The notes under the pieces: generated by a model
What the model saw: the letters and a program-made list of their open reading frames with translations, nothing else
Told to the model about the DNA's origin: nothing
Databases searched by the model: none
Program-made: the position numbers and the translations under genes
From: Spirochaetaceae bacterium
GTDB lineage: Bacteria; Spirochaetota; Spirochaetia; Treponematales; Breznakiellaceae
Reading direction: 5' to 3'
Length of the DNA: 32,224 bases
Assembly (NCBI GenBank): GCA_031288215.1
Contig: JAITRV010000023.1
Span: forward strand, 1 to 32,224
In this document: positions 7,982 to 16,376 of the stretch, one piece after another
How the letters are laid out: each line of letters begins with the position of its first letter
Numbering within the stretch: position 1 is the first letter of the stretch

Positions 7982-8065
7982 ATGAAAGATGCCGCATTTT
8001 TCACGTTTCCGCTTGCCAACCCATGGGTTTGTCGTATATATTATACTCAATATACCATTCATTAA
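7982..8065 (+). CDS. Possible 27-residue leader peptide before rubredoxin
   Basis: ATG at 7982 is preceded by AGGAGGTGATT, an almost perfect anti-16S sequence at good spacing, far stronger than most in this window. The product (M-K-D-A-A-F-F-T-F-P-L-A-N-P-W, then V-C-R-I-Y-Y) resembles nothing I know and ends at 8063-8065, within the palindrome before rubredoxin. It may be a leader peptide or a chance open frame. Upstream lies a duplicated AAATCTCTCTAAAAAA unit (about 7916-7945) in A/T-rich DNA with TATAAT at 7899-7904. Confidence 0.3.
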   Translation: MKDAAFFTFPLANPWVCRIYYTQYTIH

Positions 8066-8083
8066 TATTGAATGAACGGTATA
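8029..8083 (+). promoter_or_regulatory. Candidate rubredoxin promoter overlapped by a 33-bp palindrome
   Basis: TTGTCG (8029-8034), 16 bp, TATACC (8051-8056). The -10 is the first part of an inverted repeat: left arm TATACCATTCATT (8051-8063), right arm AATGAACGGTATA (8071-8083), one mismatch in 13, spacer AATATTG. The position over the -10 and start point suggests a repressor operator; a regulator was not identified. Confidence 0.45.
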
Positions 8084-8105
8084 GAAAATTGATGGAGAGG
8101 TATGT

Positions 8106-8267
8106 ATGCAGAAATACATTTGTGATTTATGCGGGTATGTCTACGATCCGGCCAAGGGAGATCCCGCGGCCGGGATTAAGCCGGGGACTCCCTTTGAAAA
8201 GCTTCCCGATAATTGGATCTGTCCAACCTGCGGAGCGGGGACGGATAGTTTCTCCCCCACCAAATAG
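8106..8267 (+). CDS. Rubredoxin
   Basis: 53 residues, the standard rubredoxin size. Two C-x2-C knuckles, C-D-L-C-G-Y (Cys6, Cys9) and C-P-T-C-G-A (Cys39, Cys42), bind one iron; Y-D-P, P-G-T-P-F-E-K-L-P and W-I-C-P are conserved. It is a one-electron carrier, usually in oxygen or peroxide detoxification in anaerobes. The start at 8106 follows GGAGAGG; a nearby ATG at 8102 is closed by a stop after a few codons. The next gene begins 7 bp downstream, so the two are probably co-transcribed. Confidence 0.95.
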   Translation: MQKYICDLCGYVYDPAKGDPAAGIKPGTPFEKLPDNWICPTCGAGTDSFSPTK

Positions 8268-8274
8268 GGACGGT

Positions 8275-8565
8275 ATGCTGCCCCGGGGGGATTTTATCTT
8301 CACCATCGGTTACGACGGTCCCGCCGCGGTGGTAGACGGTCAGGCAAAGCGGCGGTACGGGTCCCTTTCCACCAGAGAATTGGCTGAAAAGGGGCTTTTT
8401 CGGGCCGCCTATTCGTCGGCCGTCTACGCCAGGGATAGGGGGGAGATAGAACTGGTAGCGGAACTCTACAACAAGGCGGCGGGAACTTCCTCTACCGCCG
8501 CCGCTTCCCTGGATCGCCTCTTCGGGGTATTTCCCGTAGAGGTAAAGCGCGTTATTATTCTATAA
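8275..8565 (+). CDS. Unknown 96-residue protein cotranscribed with rubredoxin
   Basis: Starts 7 bp after the rubredoxin stop at ATG 8275; the frame is open further upstream across rubredoxin but that is a shadow. The product has F-I-F-T-I-G-Y-D-G-P-A-A-V-V-D, a basic K-R-R-Y-G, then L-S-T-R-E-L-A-E-K-G-L-F-R-A-A and a helical Ala-rich centre, ending F-P-V-E-V-K-R-V-I-I-L. No Cys, no membrane segment, no family recognised. The balanced composition and coupling to rubredoxin support a real gene. It probably belongs to a lineage-restricted family. Confidence 0.65.
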   Translation: MLPRGDFIFTIGYDGPAAVVDGQAKRRYGSLSTRELAEKGLFRAAYSSAVYARDRGEIELVAELYNKAAGTSSTAAASLDRLFGVFPVEVKRVIIL

Positions 8566-8646
8566 ATCGCTGACAAGCCCCGATAGACTCTTGATATTAT
8601 CTGCCTTCCATGATAGGGTATTCCTTACTTTAATTTTAAGGAAGTA

Positions 8647-9075
8647 ATGATGAATACATTTTTCTTTTCCCTGCTTCTAGGAGGCGCCCAGGGGGGAGCC
8701 GCTGCTGAGGGGGGAGCCGGCGGGTTTATAACCACCATCGCGCCCTTTGTTTTGCTCATTGGGATTTTCTATTTTCTTATCATCCGTCCCCAGAACAAGA
8801 AACAGAAGGAGACCCAGCGGATGCTGGAGGCCCTGAAAAAAGGAGACCGGATCGTAACCATCGGGGGGGTTCACGGGATCATCCAAACCGTCAAGGAATC
8901 CACGGTAATCGTAAAGGTTGATGAGAATACCAAGATGGAATTCAGCCGGAGCGCTATCTCCACGGTGGTAACCGCCGCCAAGGCGGATAAGCCGGAAAAG
9001 ATTGAAGAAAAGAAGGAAGATGCCGCCCCCGCAGGAGCTAAGGGGGAAGCGCTTAATGATACCAAGGATGCCTGA
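8647..9075 (+). CDS. yajC: Preprotein translocase subunit YajC
   Basis: 142 residues. A single membrane helix (about 27-45, F-V-L-L-I-G-I-F-Y-F-L-I-I) is followed by the YajC signature R-P-Q-N-K-K-Q-K-E and G-D-R-I-V-T-I-G-G-V-H-G-I. The C-terminal ~35 residues form a Lys/Glu/Ala-rich tail. YajC associates with SecDF. ATG 8647 and ATG 8650 are both possible after AAGGA. Located 49 bp before secD in the usual order. Confidence 0.93.
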   Translation: MMNTFFFSLLLGGAQGGAAAEGGAGGFITTIAPFVLLIGIFYFLIIRPQNKKQKETQRMLEALKKGDRIVTIGGVHGIIQTVKESTVIVKVDENTKMEFSRSAISTVVTAAKADKPEKIEEKKEDAAPAGAKGEALNDTKDA

Positions 9076-9124
9076 TCCCCGGAAGGGTCGGGGTCTTAAA
9101 AAATGAATTATTTGGAGTAACGGC

Positions 9125-10849
9125 ATGAGTAAGCGTTATCGGTTTATCATCATCCTGATAACCGTGGGTGTGTGTTTTGCCTTCCTTTTTCCCACCATTC
9201 GTTGGTATTATATGGTACCCAAGGAAGACAAAGCCCTCGCCCTGGGATCCCGGGAGCAGATTAAAATATATGCATCCCAAAAGGCCCTGGCGGATATGCA
9301 GGAACTGGTGGAAGCGGCCCGGGCAGGGGGTGAAGTGCCGGAACAGCTCGCCTTTTTAATCACCCAGGCAAAGAAGATCCGTAAGGAGATAAAGGCCGAG
9401 GCCTCTGCGAAATGGGATGCCCGGACGGTGATCTCCGTTTTCTCCGGGAGGGAGGAACTGCTTGAGGCCATCGAAAGCCGGTACCGGGATACGGTTTTTG
9501 ACCTCAAGGACCTCCAGAAAAACGCGGTCCAACTGGGGCTGGACCTTTCCGGGGGGATGAGCATCGTCCTCCAGGCCAATCCCGATTCGCTGGAGGAGCG
9601 TCTGGGCCACCAGCTGACGGAATCCGAGCGGGAGGACGCCATCAACGGGGCCCTGGAGGTTCTCAACAGCCGGATTGACCGCTTCGGTCTGACCGAGCCG
9701 GTGATCCGCCGGCAGGGGGCGGACCAGATCTACGTGGAAATTCCCGGCGCCGCGGACCCGGAGCGGATCAATTCGATCATTATGGGCAAGGGAGGCTTGG
9801 CCTTTCATATCGTCGACCAGGGTGCGGCGGACGCCTTCAACGCCTATTACCAGCGGCACCCCACCACGACCTTTGACGGGGAGGGAAATCTCCTGGACCC
9901 GACCATCGTTCCCGCGGACGTGGTTATCCGGGGGGTCTACCGGAAGGATCAGTACGGGCTGGATGAATTTACCGGCTATACGGCGATCAAGAAAGAGGTG
10001 GGCCTGGACGGGAACCATATCCAGAGCGCCGTGGTGGAACGGAACACCCTGGACGGCAAGCCCGAGGTTACCTTTATCCTGGACAGCGAGGGGGGGGAGA
10101 TCTTCTACCAGCTTACCTCCGCCCATATCCGGGAACCCCTGGCCATCGTATTGGACGACCGGGTTAAGTCCCAAGCCACCATCACCACCGCGATTCGGGA
10201 GTCGGTCCGCTTGACCGGATTTGCCCTGGAGGAAGCGGAAAACATCGCCCTGACCCTCAGAACCGCGGCATTGCCGGTGGAACTGGAGGTGATCAACCAG
10301 CAGGCCATCGGGGCTTCCATGGGGGAGGACACGATCCGCCAGGGAATGTTCGCCCTCCTGGGGGGGCTCTTGGCGGTGATGATCTTCATGCTGCTCTTCT
10401 ATAAAACGGCGGGGATTAACGCGGTGATCGCCCAGATTCTCAATATCTACCTGATGTTCAGCGTCCTTTCGGCCTTTAACTTTACCCTGACCCTGCCGAG
10501 TATCGCCGGCTTTATCCTGACCATCGGGATGGCGGTGGATGCCAACGTGATCATCTTTGAACGGATGAAGGAGGAACTCCTCCTGGGGAAGAGCCGCAAA
10601 GCCGCGGTGGATGCGGGTTTCGACAAGGCCTTCTGGGCGATCATGGACTCCAACATTACCACCTTTATCGCCGCCCTGTTCCTCTCCCAACTCGGCTCCG
10701 GCCCCATCCAGGGCTTTGCGGTGAGTTTGGCCATCGGCGTATTTTCATCGGTCTTTACCGCCCTCTTTGTCTCCCGGCTTATCTTTGACTTTGGTACGGA
10801 TGTGCTGGGAAGCAAACGGGTTTCCGTCAGTTGGAGGATCAAGGGATGA
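9125..10849 (+). CDS. secD: Protein translocase subunit SecD
   Basis: 574 residues with an N-terminal membrane helix, a large periplasmic P1 region and five C-terminal membrane helices. Signatures: G-L-D-L-S-G-G-M-S-I-V-L-Q, N-S-R-I-D-R-F-G-L-T-E-P, and G-M-A-V-D-A-N-V-I-I-F-E-R in the proton-conducting membrane part. SecDF uses proton-motive force to pull secreted proteins across the membrane. The start has GGAG 7 nt upstream. The stop overlaps the secF ATG (ATGA). Confidence 0.96.
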   Translation: MSKRYRFIIILITVGVCFAFLFPTIRWYYMVPKEDKALALGSREQIKIYASQKALADMQELVEAARAGGEVPEQLAFLITQAKKIRKEIKAEASAKWDARTVISVFSGREELLEAIESRYRDTVFDLKDLQKNAVQLGLDLSGGMSIVLQANPDSLEERLGHQLTESEREDAINGALEVLNSRIDRFGLTEPVIRRQGADQIYVEIPGAADPERINSIIMGKGGLAFHIVDQGAADAFNAYYQRHPTTTFDGEGNLLDPTIVPADVVIRGVYRKDQYGLDEFTGYTAIKKEVGLDGNHIQSAVVERNTLDGKPEVTFILDSEGGEIFYQLTSAHIREPLAIVLDDRVKSQATITTAIRESVRLTGFALEEAENIALTLRTAALPVELEVINQQAIGASMGEDTIRQGMFALLGGLLAVMIFMLLFYKTAGINAVIAQILNIYLMFSVLSAFNFTLTLPSIAGFILTIGMAVDANVIIFERMKEELLLGKSRKAAVDAGFDKAFWAIMDSNITTFIAALFLSQLGSGPIQGFAVSLAIGVFSSVFTALFVSRLIFDFGTDVLGSKRVSVSWRIKG

Positions 10850-12147
10850 AGCGGGTTATACATTTTTCCAAGGGATTTTTCCCCGCGGCGATCTTTTCCG
10901 CCGTGTTGATAATTGCCGGTGTCCTGGCCTATGTCCTCCTGGGGGGCTTTAACCTGGGGGTTGATTTTCAGGCGGGGCTTATCCAGGAGGTCCAGTTCGC
11001 CCCTACCGCCTTCAGTCTGAGTTACCGGGGCCTGGGAAACGCCTCGGTTTCCATGGACCGGAACGGTCTCTACCTGGTCCTCTCCGGTTCCGGGGTAGAG
11101 GGGGTAACCTATTCCTTTCCTTATGGGGAGTATCCCACCATCGCCGCCCTGAGCTCCGCTTTGAGAGGCGCCGTAGAGGGGCTTGAGGTGGAGGAAAGCC
11201 CCGGGGTAGGGGCTGCCGGAAGCCGGACCCTGCTCCAGAGCGCCCAGGGAAACCCCCGGTTGAGTTCCGATCCCTATGGGATCCATTACCTGCCCCCGGG
11301 GGCCGCCCCCATTGACATCGCCGAGGTCCGATCGAGCCTGATCTCCCTGGGAACCGTATCGGTCCAGGTGTTGGGGGAACGGGCCGAGGAACGGCGGTTC
11401 ATGATCCGTATCGACGATCAGGACTTGAACAGTACCGAGGGAGTCCCGGCGGAGAAGATCATCGCCGCCCTGGAAGCGAATTTCGGCGCGGGGGGGGTGG
11501 CGGTAACCCGGTCCGATTATGTGGGGGCCCGGTTCTCCAAACAGCTCACCGATCAGGCGGGGCTCCTCATGGGCTTGACCCTCCTCCTGATCCTGATCTA
11601 TTCCTCTATCCGGTTTAAGCCCCAGTTTGCCGTGGGAGCGGTGCTGGCCATTGCCCACGATGCGCTGATCATGGTGGCCTTTGTCACCTGGACCAGGATG
11701 GAATTCAACACCACCACTATCGCGGCGATCCTCACCATCCTGGGGTATTCCATCAACGATACCATCGTCATCTTTGACCGGATTCGGGAGACCCGGCGGA
11801 TCTATCCCGATGACCGCTTCGTGGATATTCTGGATCGGTCCCTCTCGGAAACCCTGGGCCGGACCATGATTACCACCCTGACGACCATGCTGGCGGTCTT
11901 AGCCCTCTTTGTCTTTACCACCAAGGCCCTGTATAGCGGCGATGTTCCCCTGAGCACGATGATCCGGGCGATCTTTACGGAGCACAACTCCATGAAGGAT
12001 TTTGCCCTGGCCCTCCTGGTGGGAATGGTCTCCGGGGTCTATTCAACGATCTATATCGCTTCAGGGTTCACCCAGTTCTGGGAGCACATGGCCCGGAAGC
12101 GGGCGGCAAAGTCCAGGACCGTCAAGGCCGTACCCGCCAAGGCCTAG
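10846..12147 (+). CDS. secF: Protein translocase subunit SecF
   Basis: The start chosen is ATG 10846, which overlaps the secD stop and has GGAGG 8 nt upstream; a TTG at 10831 is less likely. 433 residues, longer than the ~300 of typical SecF, with the extra length in the periplasmic region between helices 1 and 2 (about residues 50-220). Conserved: L-G-G-F-N-L-G-V-D-F-Q-A-G, and N-T-T-T-I-A-A-I-L-T-I-L-G-Y-S-I-N-D-T with I-V-I-F-D-R-I-R-E. It forms the SecDF complex with the upstream gene. Confidence 0.94.
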   Translation: MKRVIHFSKGFFPAAIFSAVLIIAGVLAYVLLGGFNLGVDFQAGLIQEVQFAPTAFSLSYRGLGNASVSMDRNGLYLVLSGSGVEGVTYSFPYGEYPTIAALSSALRGAVEGLEVEESPGVGAAGSRTLLQSAQGNPRLSSDPYGIHYLPPGAAPIDIAEVRSSLISLGTVSVQVLGERAEERRFMIRIDDQDLNSTEGVPAEKIIAALEANFGAGGVAVTRSDYVGARFSKQLTDQAGLLMGLTLLLILIYSSIRFKPQFAVGAVLAIAHDALIMVAFVTWTRMEFNTTTIAAILTILGYSINDTIVIFDRIRETRRIYPDDRFVDILDRSLSETLGRTMITTLTTMLAVLALFVFTTKALYSGDVPLSTMIRAIFTEHNSMKDFALALLVGMVSGVYSTIYIASGFTQFWEHMARKRAAKSRTVKAVPAKA

Positions 12148-12153
12148 CGGGCC

Positions 12154-13032
12154 ATGCCTCAGGTGATCCGGGCCCGGCTTATGGGCTTCTGCATGGGGGT
12201 ACGCCGGGCGGTGGAGATGGCCATGGAAGCGGCGGAGGCCGGGGGGCGGGTATACACCCTGGGTCCCCTGATCCACAACCCCCAGGTCCTGGATTCCCTG
12301 GCAAATCTGGGGGTCGGTGTCCTGGAGGAAGAGGCCCTTTTAGGGCCCGCGCTTAATCAGGGGAAGCTCCGGGGGGCCACGGTCCTTATCCGGGCTCACG
12401 GGGTCAGTCCCGGCATAGAGGCGCGGCTTCGGGAAGCGGGGGCCTTCATCAAGGACGCCACCTGTCCCCGGGTCAAGGCAAACCAGATCAAGGCCCGGGC
12501 CCTGAGCGAAGGGGGCTGCCGGCTTTTTCTGGCCGGGGAAAAGCGCCACGCCGAGATAATCGGCATCCAGGGCTATGCCCCCTCCTGCCGGGTGGTGGCT
12601 GATCCCGTCGAGGCCGCCGAGGCTGCGGCGGAACTTTTCCGGGAAGCAGGCGGGGCGAGAACCGCCCTCCTGGGGCAGACCACCATGTCTGTCGAGGAGT
12701 ACCGGGCCATAGGGGAGGAGATACGCCTGAAATTTCCTGACCTGGTCATGGTGGACGCCATCTGCGGGGCCAGCCGGGACCGCCAGGACGCCCTGACGGA
12801 ACTCTGCGCCCAGGTGGAGGCGGTGATCATCGCCGGGGGCCGGGAAAGCGCCAATACCCGGCGGCTCCTCTCCATCGCCCAATCCCTGGGGAAGCCCGCC
12901 TGGCTCGCGGAAAGCGCCGACGATCTCATCGACGAGATAAGGGCCTATTCCCGAGTGGGCCTCAGCGCCGGGGCCTCAAGCCCTGATTGGGTCATTGAGG
13001 CCATTGAACGGCGCATTCAGTGCTTGGGGTAA
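12154..13032 (+). CDS. ispH: 4-hydroxy-3-methylbut-2-enyl diphosphate reductase
   Basis: 292 residues. Last step of the MEP pathway, HMBPP to IPP plus DMAPP, using a [4Fe-4S] cluster. The three cluster cysteines are Cys13 (G-F-C-M-G-V-R-R-A-V), Cys104 (D-A-T-C-P-R-V) and Cys204 (D-A-I-C-G-A-S-R-D-R-Q). Substrate histidines lie in L-G-P-L-I-H-N-P, R-A-H-G and E-K-R-H; G-A-S-S-P-D-W near the end is the usual closing motif. It begins 6 bp after secF with no clear ribosome site, so translation may be coupled. Confidence 0.95.
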   Translation: MPQVIRARLMGFCMGVRRAVEMAMEAAEAGGRVYTLGPLIHNPQVLDSLANLGVGVLEEEALLGPALNQGKLRGATVLIRAHGVSPGIEARLREAGAFIKDATCPRVKANQIKARALSEGGCRLFLAGEKRHAEIIGIQGYAPSCRVVADPVEAAEAAAELFREAGGARTALLGQTTMSVEEYRAIGEEIRLKFPDLVMVDAICGASRDRQDALTELCAQVEAVIIAGGRESANTRRLLSIAQSLGKPAWLAESADDLIDEIRAYSRVGLSAGASSPDWVIEAIERRIQCLG

Positions 13033-13076
13033 ACTGCTCCTTGTTACCGGTTACGTGCTCCTGCCCATCCGGGGCA

Positions 13077-13105
13077 TTGAATATTTCCCCAAAACAGGCT
13101 ACCAT
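13077..13105 (+). promoter_or_regulatory. Weak candidate promoter of valS
   Basis: TTGAAT (13077-13082), 17-bp spacer, TACCAT (13100-13105), in the 96-bp gap before valS. Each box matches consensus at four of six positions. Confidence 0.3.
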
Positions 13106-13128
13106 CCGGTTCTGAGGAGCGGCTTATC

Positions 13129-15804
13129 ATGAAGGCGATTGAACTGGAAAAAGCCTTTGATCCCAAGGCTTTTGAAGACCGGATCTATGCGGTATGGAAG
13201 GATGCGGGGGCCTTTACCCCCCGGACGGACAAACATACCGGGGAAAACCCCTATGTCATCGTCATCCCCCCCCCAAACGTAACCGGGGTCCTCCATCTGG
13301 GGCACGCCCTCAATATGACCCTTCAGGATATCGTCATCCGCTTCCACCGTATGCGGGGGGAGCGCACCCTCTGGGTGCCCGGGACAGACCATGCGGGGAT
13401 AGCCACCCAGAACGTGGTGGAACGGCGGCTCAAGGCCCAGGGGAAAAGCCGCCGCGACCTGGGCCGTTCCCGATTCGTGGAAGCCGTATGGGAGGTAAAG
13501 GCGGAACACCATGCCCTCATCTCCCGCCAGCTTGAGCGGATGGGGGCCAGCGTGGATTGGGATCGGGAGCGCTTCACCCTGGACGAGGGCCTTTCCCGGG
13601 CGGTGCGGGAGGTCTTCGTCAGCCTCTATGAGCGGGACCTCCTCTATAAGGGGAATTACCTCGTGAACTGGTGTACTTCCTGCGGGACCGCCCTCTCCGA
13701 CGACGAGGTGGACCATGAGGACACGGCGGGGAAGCTCTACCATATCCGCTACCCCTTTGCGGAGGGGGAGGGCTTTCTGGAACTGGCCACCACCCGGCCT
13801 GAAACCATGCTGGCTGATACCGCCGTGGCGGTCCACCCCGAGGACGCCCGCTACCGGGACCTGGTGGGAAAGACGCTGCGCCTCCCCCTCACGGACCGGG
13901 AGATTCCCCTCATCGCCGACACCTATGTGGAAAAGGACTTCGGTACGGGGGTGGTGAAGATAACCCCCGCCCACGACCCCAATGACTGGGAAGTGGCAAA
14001 GCGGCATGGGCTTGGGGCAATCAATTTGCTTACCCCCGACGGGAGGCTGGGGGAGGCGGCGCCGGAAAAATACCGGGGGCTGCCGGTGAAGGCTGCCCGG
14101 GAAAAGGTCCTGGAAGACCTCAAGGCGGGGGGCTTTTATATCAAAGAAGCGGATATTACCCATGCGGTGGGCCACTGTTACCGCTGCCATACGGTGATAG
14201 AGCCCTTCCTGTCGGAGCAGTGGTTCGTCCGGATGAAGCCCCTGGCGGAAAAGGCCCTGGCCTCCTGGCAGCGGGGGGAAATCATCTTCTATCCCCGGAA
14301 ATGGGAAAACACCTACCGGCACTGGCTCCTCCATATCCGGGACTGGTGCATCAGCCGGCAGCTCTGGTGGGGCCACCGGATCCCCGCGTGGGCCTGCGCT
14401 TCCTGCGGCCGCCTCACCGTTTCCCGGGAGGACCTCTCCGTATGCCCCCATTGCGGCTGTCCGGAGGTCGCCCAGGACCCGGACGTGCTGGACACCTGGT
14501 TCTCCAGTTGGCTCTGGCCCTTCAGCACCCTGGGCTGGCCCGAAGAAACCGGCGACCTCAAGGCCTTCTACCCCACCACCGCCCTCGTAACCGGTTATGA
14601 CATCATCTTCTTCTGGGTCGCCCGGATGATCATGGCGGGCCTTGAGTTTACCGATCAGACCCCCTTTCGGGACATCTATATCCACGGCCTGCTCCGGGAC
14701 AAACAGGGCCGGAAGATGAGCAAGAGCCTGGGGAACGGCCTGGACCCCCTGGAACTGGTGGACGAATTCGGCGCCGACGCCCTCAAATTCACCCTGGCCT
14801 TTATGTGCGCCCAGGGCCAGGATATCCTCGTGGACAAGGAATCCTTCAAGATGGGGTCAAAATTCGCCAACAAGATCTGGAACGCCAGCCGCTATATCCT
14901 CATGAACCTGGAGGGAAGGGCCCTCGTCAAAGACCCCGCCCTGCTCCCCGTGGATACCTGGCTTTACTCCCGGCTCAACCGGGCGGCCCGGATCATGGAG
15001 GAGGCCCTCGGCTCCTACCGGTACAACGACGCGGCCCAGACCGCCTACGAGTATTTCTGGAACGACTTCTGCGACTGGTACGTGGAGGCCGCGAAGCGCT
15101 CCATGAGGGAGGGGGACGATGCTGAAAGGGACCGGGCCGCCACCGTGCTCCTGGATATCCTCGCCGAATCCCTCCGCCTCCTCCATCCCCTCCTTCCCTT
15201 TGTAACCGAGGAGATCTATCAAAAGCTCCCCAATACCGAGGGCCTCCTCATCACCGCCCCCTATCCCCGATACCGCCAAGACCGGGACGCCCCGGAAACG
15301 GAGGACCGTTTCGACTGCCTGCGGGAACTGGTCCGGGCGGTACGGACCCTCCGAAGCGAATGTACCATCCCCCCCGACAAAAAGCTCCGGCTGCAGGTCC
15401 GCCCGGCGGCACAATACGCCCCCTTCCTGGAAGAACACGCCGCCCTCCTTGCCGGCCTCTGCGGGCTTTCAGACGGCGACGGAGCCGCCGGCCTTATCTT
15501 TGAGCACCCCGATAGCTTCGAGAAAAGCCCCTCCGGGGCCCCTGGCGTCATCGGGCTTGTGGGGAGGGGATTTGAGGCGTTTGTGTTTATTGGCGAGGCG
15601 GCGGATACGGCCTTCCTCAAGCAGAAATTTACCAAAGAGATAGAGAAGGACCGCTCTTTTATCGCGTCCCTTCAAAAGAAACTCTCCAACGAGAGCTTCG
15701 TAAAGAACGCTCCCCCGGAACTGGTGGAAGGGGAACGGGCCAAGCTGGAAACAAGCCGGCAGCGTATCGAGAAGCTCGAATCCTATATCCGGGACATGAG
15801 CTAA
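13129..15804 (+). CDS. valS: Valyl-tRNA synthetase
   Basis: 891 residues, class I synthetase. Catalytic motifs H-L-G-H (56-59, within P-P-N-V-T-G-V-L-H-L-G-H) and K-M-S-K-S (529-533) are intact. The CP1 editing domain (T-T-R-P-E-T-M-L-A-D-T-A-V) and zinc-like cysteine pairs (C-T-S-C, C-Y-R-C, C-A-S-C, C-P-H-C) are present. The C-terminal anticodon domain is followed by the ValS coiled-coil arm (about residues 830-888). GAGGAG lies 10 nt before the ATG. Confidence 0.97.
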   Translation: MKAIELEKAFDPKAFEDRIYAVWKDAGAFTPRTDKHTGENPYVIVIPPPNVTGVLHLGHALNMTLQDIVIRFHRMRGERTLWVPGTDHAGIATQNVVERRLKAQGKSRRDLGRSRFVEAVWEVKAEHHALISRQLERMGASVDWDRERFTLDEGLSRAVREVFVSLYERDLLYKGNYLVNWCTSCGTALSDDEVDHEDTAGKLYHIRYPFAEGEGFLELATTRPETMLADTAVAVHPEDARYRDLVGKTLRLPLTDREIPLIADTYVEKDFGTGVVKITPAHDPNDWEVAKRHGLGAINLLTPDGRLGEAAPEKYRGLPVKAAREKVLEDLKAGGFYIKEADITHAVGHCYRCHTVIEPFLSEQWFVRMKPLAEKALASWQRGEIIFYPRKWENTYRHWLLHIRDWCISRQLWWGHRIPAWACASCGRLTVSREDLSVCPHCGCPEVAQDPDVLDTWFSSWLWPFSTLGWPEETGDLKAFYPTTALVTGYDIIFFWVARMIMAGLEFTDQTPFRDIYIHGLLRDKQGRKMSKSLGNGLDPLELVDEFGADALKFTLAFMCAQGQDILVDKESFKMGSKFANKIWNASRYILMNLEGRALVKDPALLPVDTWLYSRLNRAARIMEEALGSYRYNDAAQTAYEYFWNDFCDWYVEAAKRSMREGDDAERDRAATVLLDILAESLRLLHPLLPFVTEEIYQKLPNTEGLLITAPYPRYRQDRDAPETEDRFDCLRELVRAVRTLRSECTIPPDKKLRLQVRPAAQYAPFLEEHAALLAGLCGLSDGDGAAGLIFEHPDSFEKSPSGAPGVIGLVGRGFEAFVFIGEAADTAFLKQKFTKEIEKDRSFIASLQKKLSNESFVKNAPPELVEGERAKLETSRQRIEKLESYIRDMS

Positions 15805-15813
15805 GGACCGAAG

Positions 15814-16362
15814 ATGACCACGGAAGAGATGTTGAGGCTCAAAGGAACCTTCCTTGCCCCCTATATGCAGTTGGCCACCGCCCTGATCGGCAAAGTCCGG
15901 GAGGGCGGGGGAAATATGTTCCGCCACCAGCTCGACACCATGGCGACCCTGATCGATTACGGCTATATCGACTCGGTCCTCCTCAAAGCCTCGGTGGTCC
16001 ACGACCTCCTGGAGGATGTCCCCGAGTTCAACCACAACCTGCTCCTCTCCATCGACTTTGAAAGCCCGGCGGTCTACGATCTGGTCCTGGAAGTAACCCG
16101 TTTTCCCGGGGAAACCAAGGGGGAATTCCTCACCCGGATCCTGGAGAACGGTTCCCGGCAGGCGAAGGTGCTCAAGGTGGCGGACCGGATCTCCAACATG
16201 ATCTCGTTGGGCTTTGTGATCAACCGGGAATTTATCCACCGTTATACGGAAGAAACGGTGCGCTATATCTTCCCCATTGCCGAGGAGGTAGACCGGGCCA
16301 TGCTTTCGGAACTTCACTCCCTGGTAAAATCCCGGCGGGAGTTCCTGGCCCTGATGGAATAG
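15814..16362 (+). CDS. Stand-alone HD-domain protein, SpoT/MESH1-like hydrolase
   Basis: 182 residues. His38 in F-R-H-Q-L-D-T-M-A, the H-D-L-L-E-D motif (His63-Asp64, Glu67-Asp68) and V-L-K-V-A-D-R-I-S-N-M (Asp124) match the metal-binding residues and layout of the Rel/SpoT (p)ppGpp hydrolase domain. There is no synthetase, TGS or ACT domain, so it is at most a small alarmone hydrolase; other nucleotide substrates are possible. It begins 9 bp after valS, and crp-like follows 14 bp downstream. Confidence 0.7.
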   Translation: MTTEEMLRLKGTFLAPYMQLATALIGKVREGGGNMFRHQLDTMATLIDYGYIDSVLLKASVVHDLLEDVPEFNHNLLLSIDFESPAVYDLVLEVTRFPGETKGEFLTRILENGSRQAKVLKVADRISNMISLGFVINREFIHRYTEETVRYIFPIAEEVDRAMLSELHSLVKSRREFLALME

Positions 16363-16376
16363 GCGGGAAGCCGGAG

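Noticed and set aside
8029..8083. Fur/PerR box
   Set aside because: The palindrome is A/T-rich and well placed, but its arms do not match a Fur or PerR consensus that I can state with confidence.
13099..14685. Long open frame antisense to valS
   Set aside because: Pro/Gly/His-rich translation with no motifs, lying wholly opposite an intact synthetase; a shadow of G/C-rich codons.
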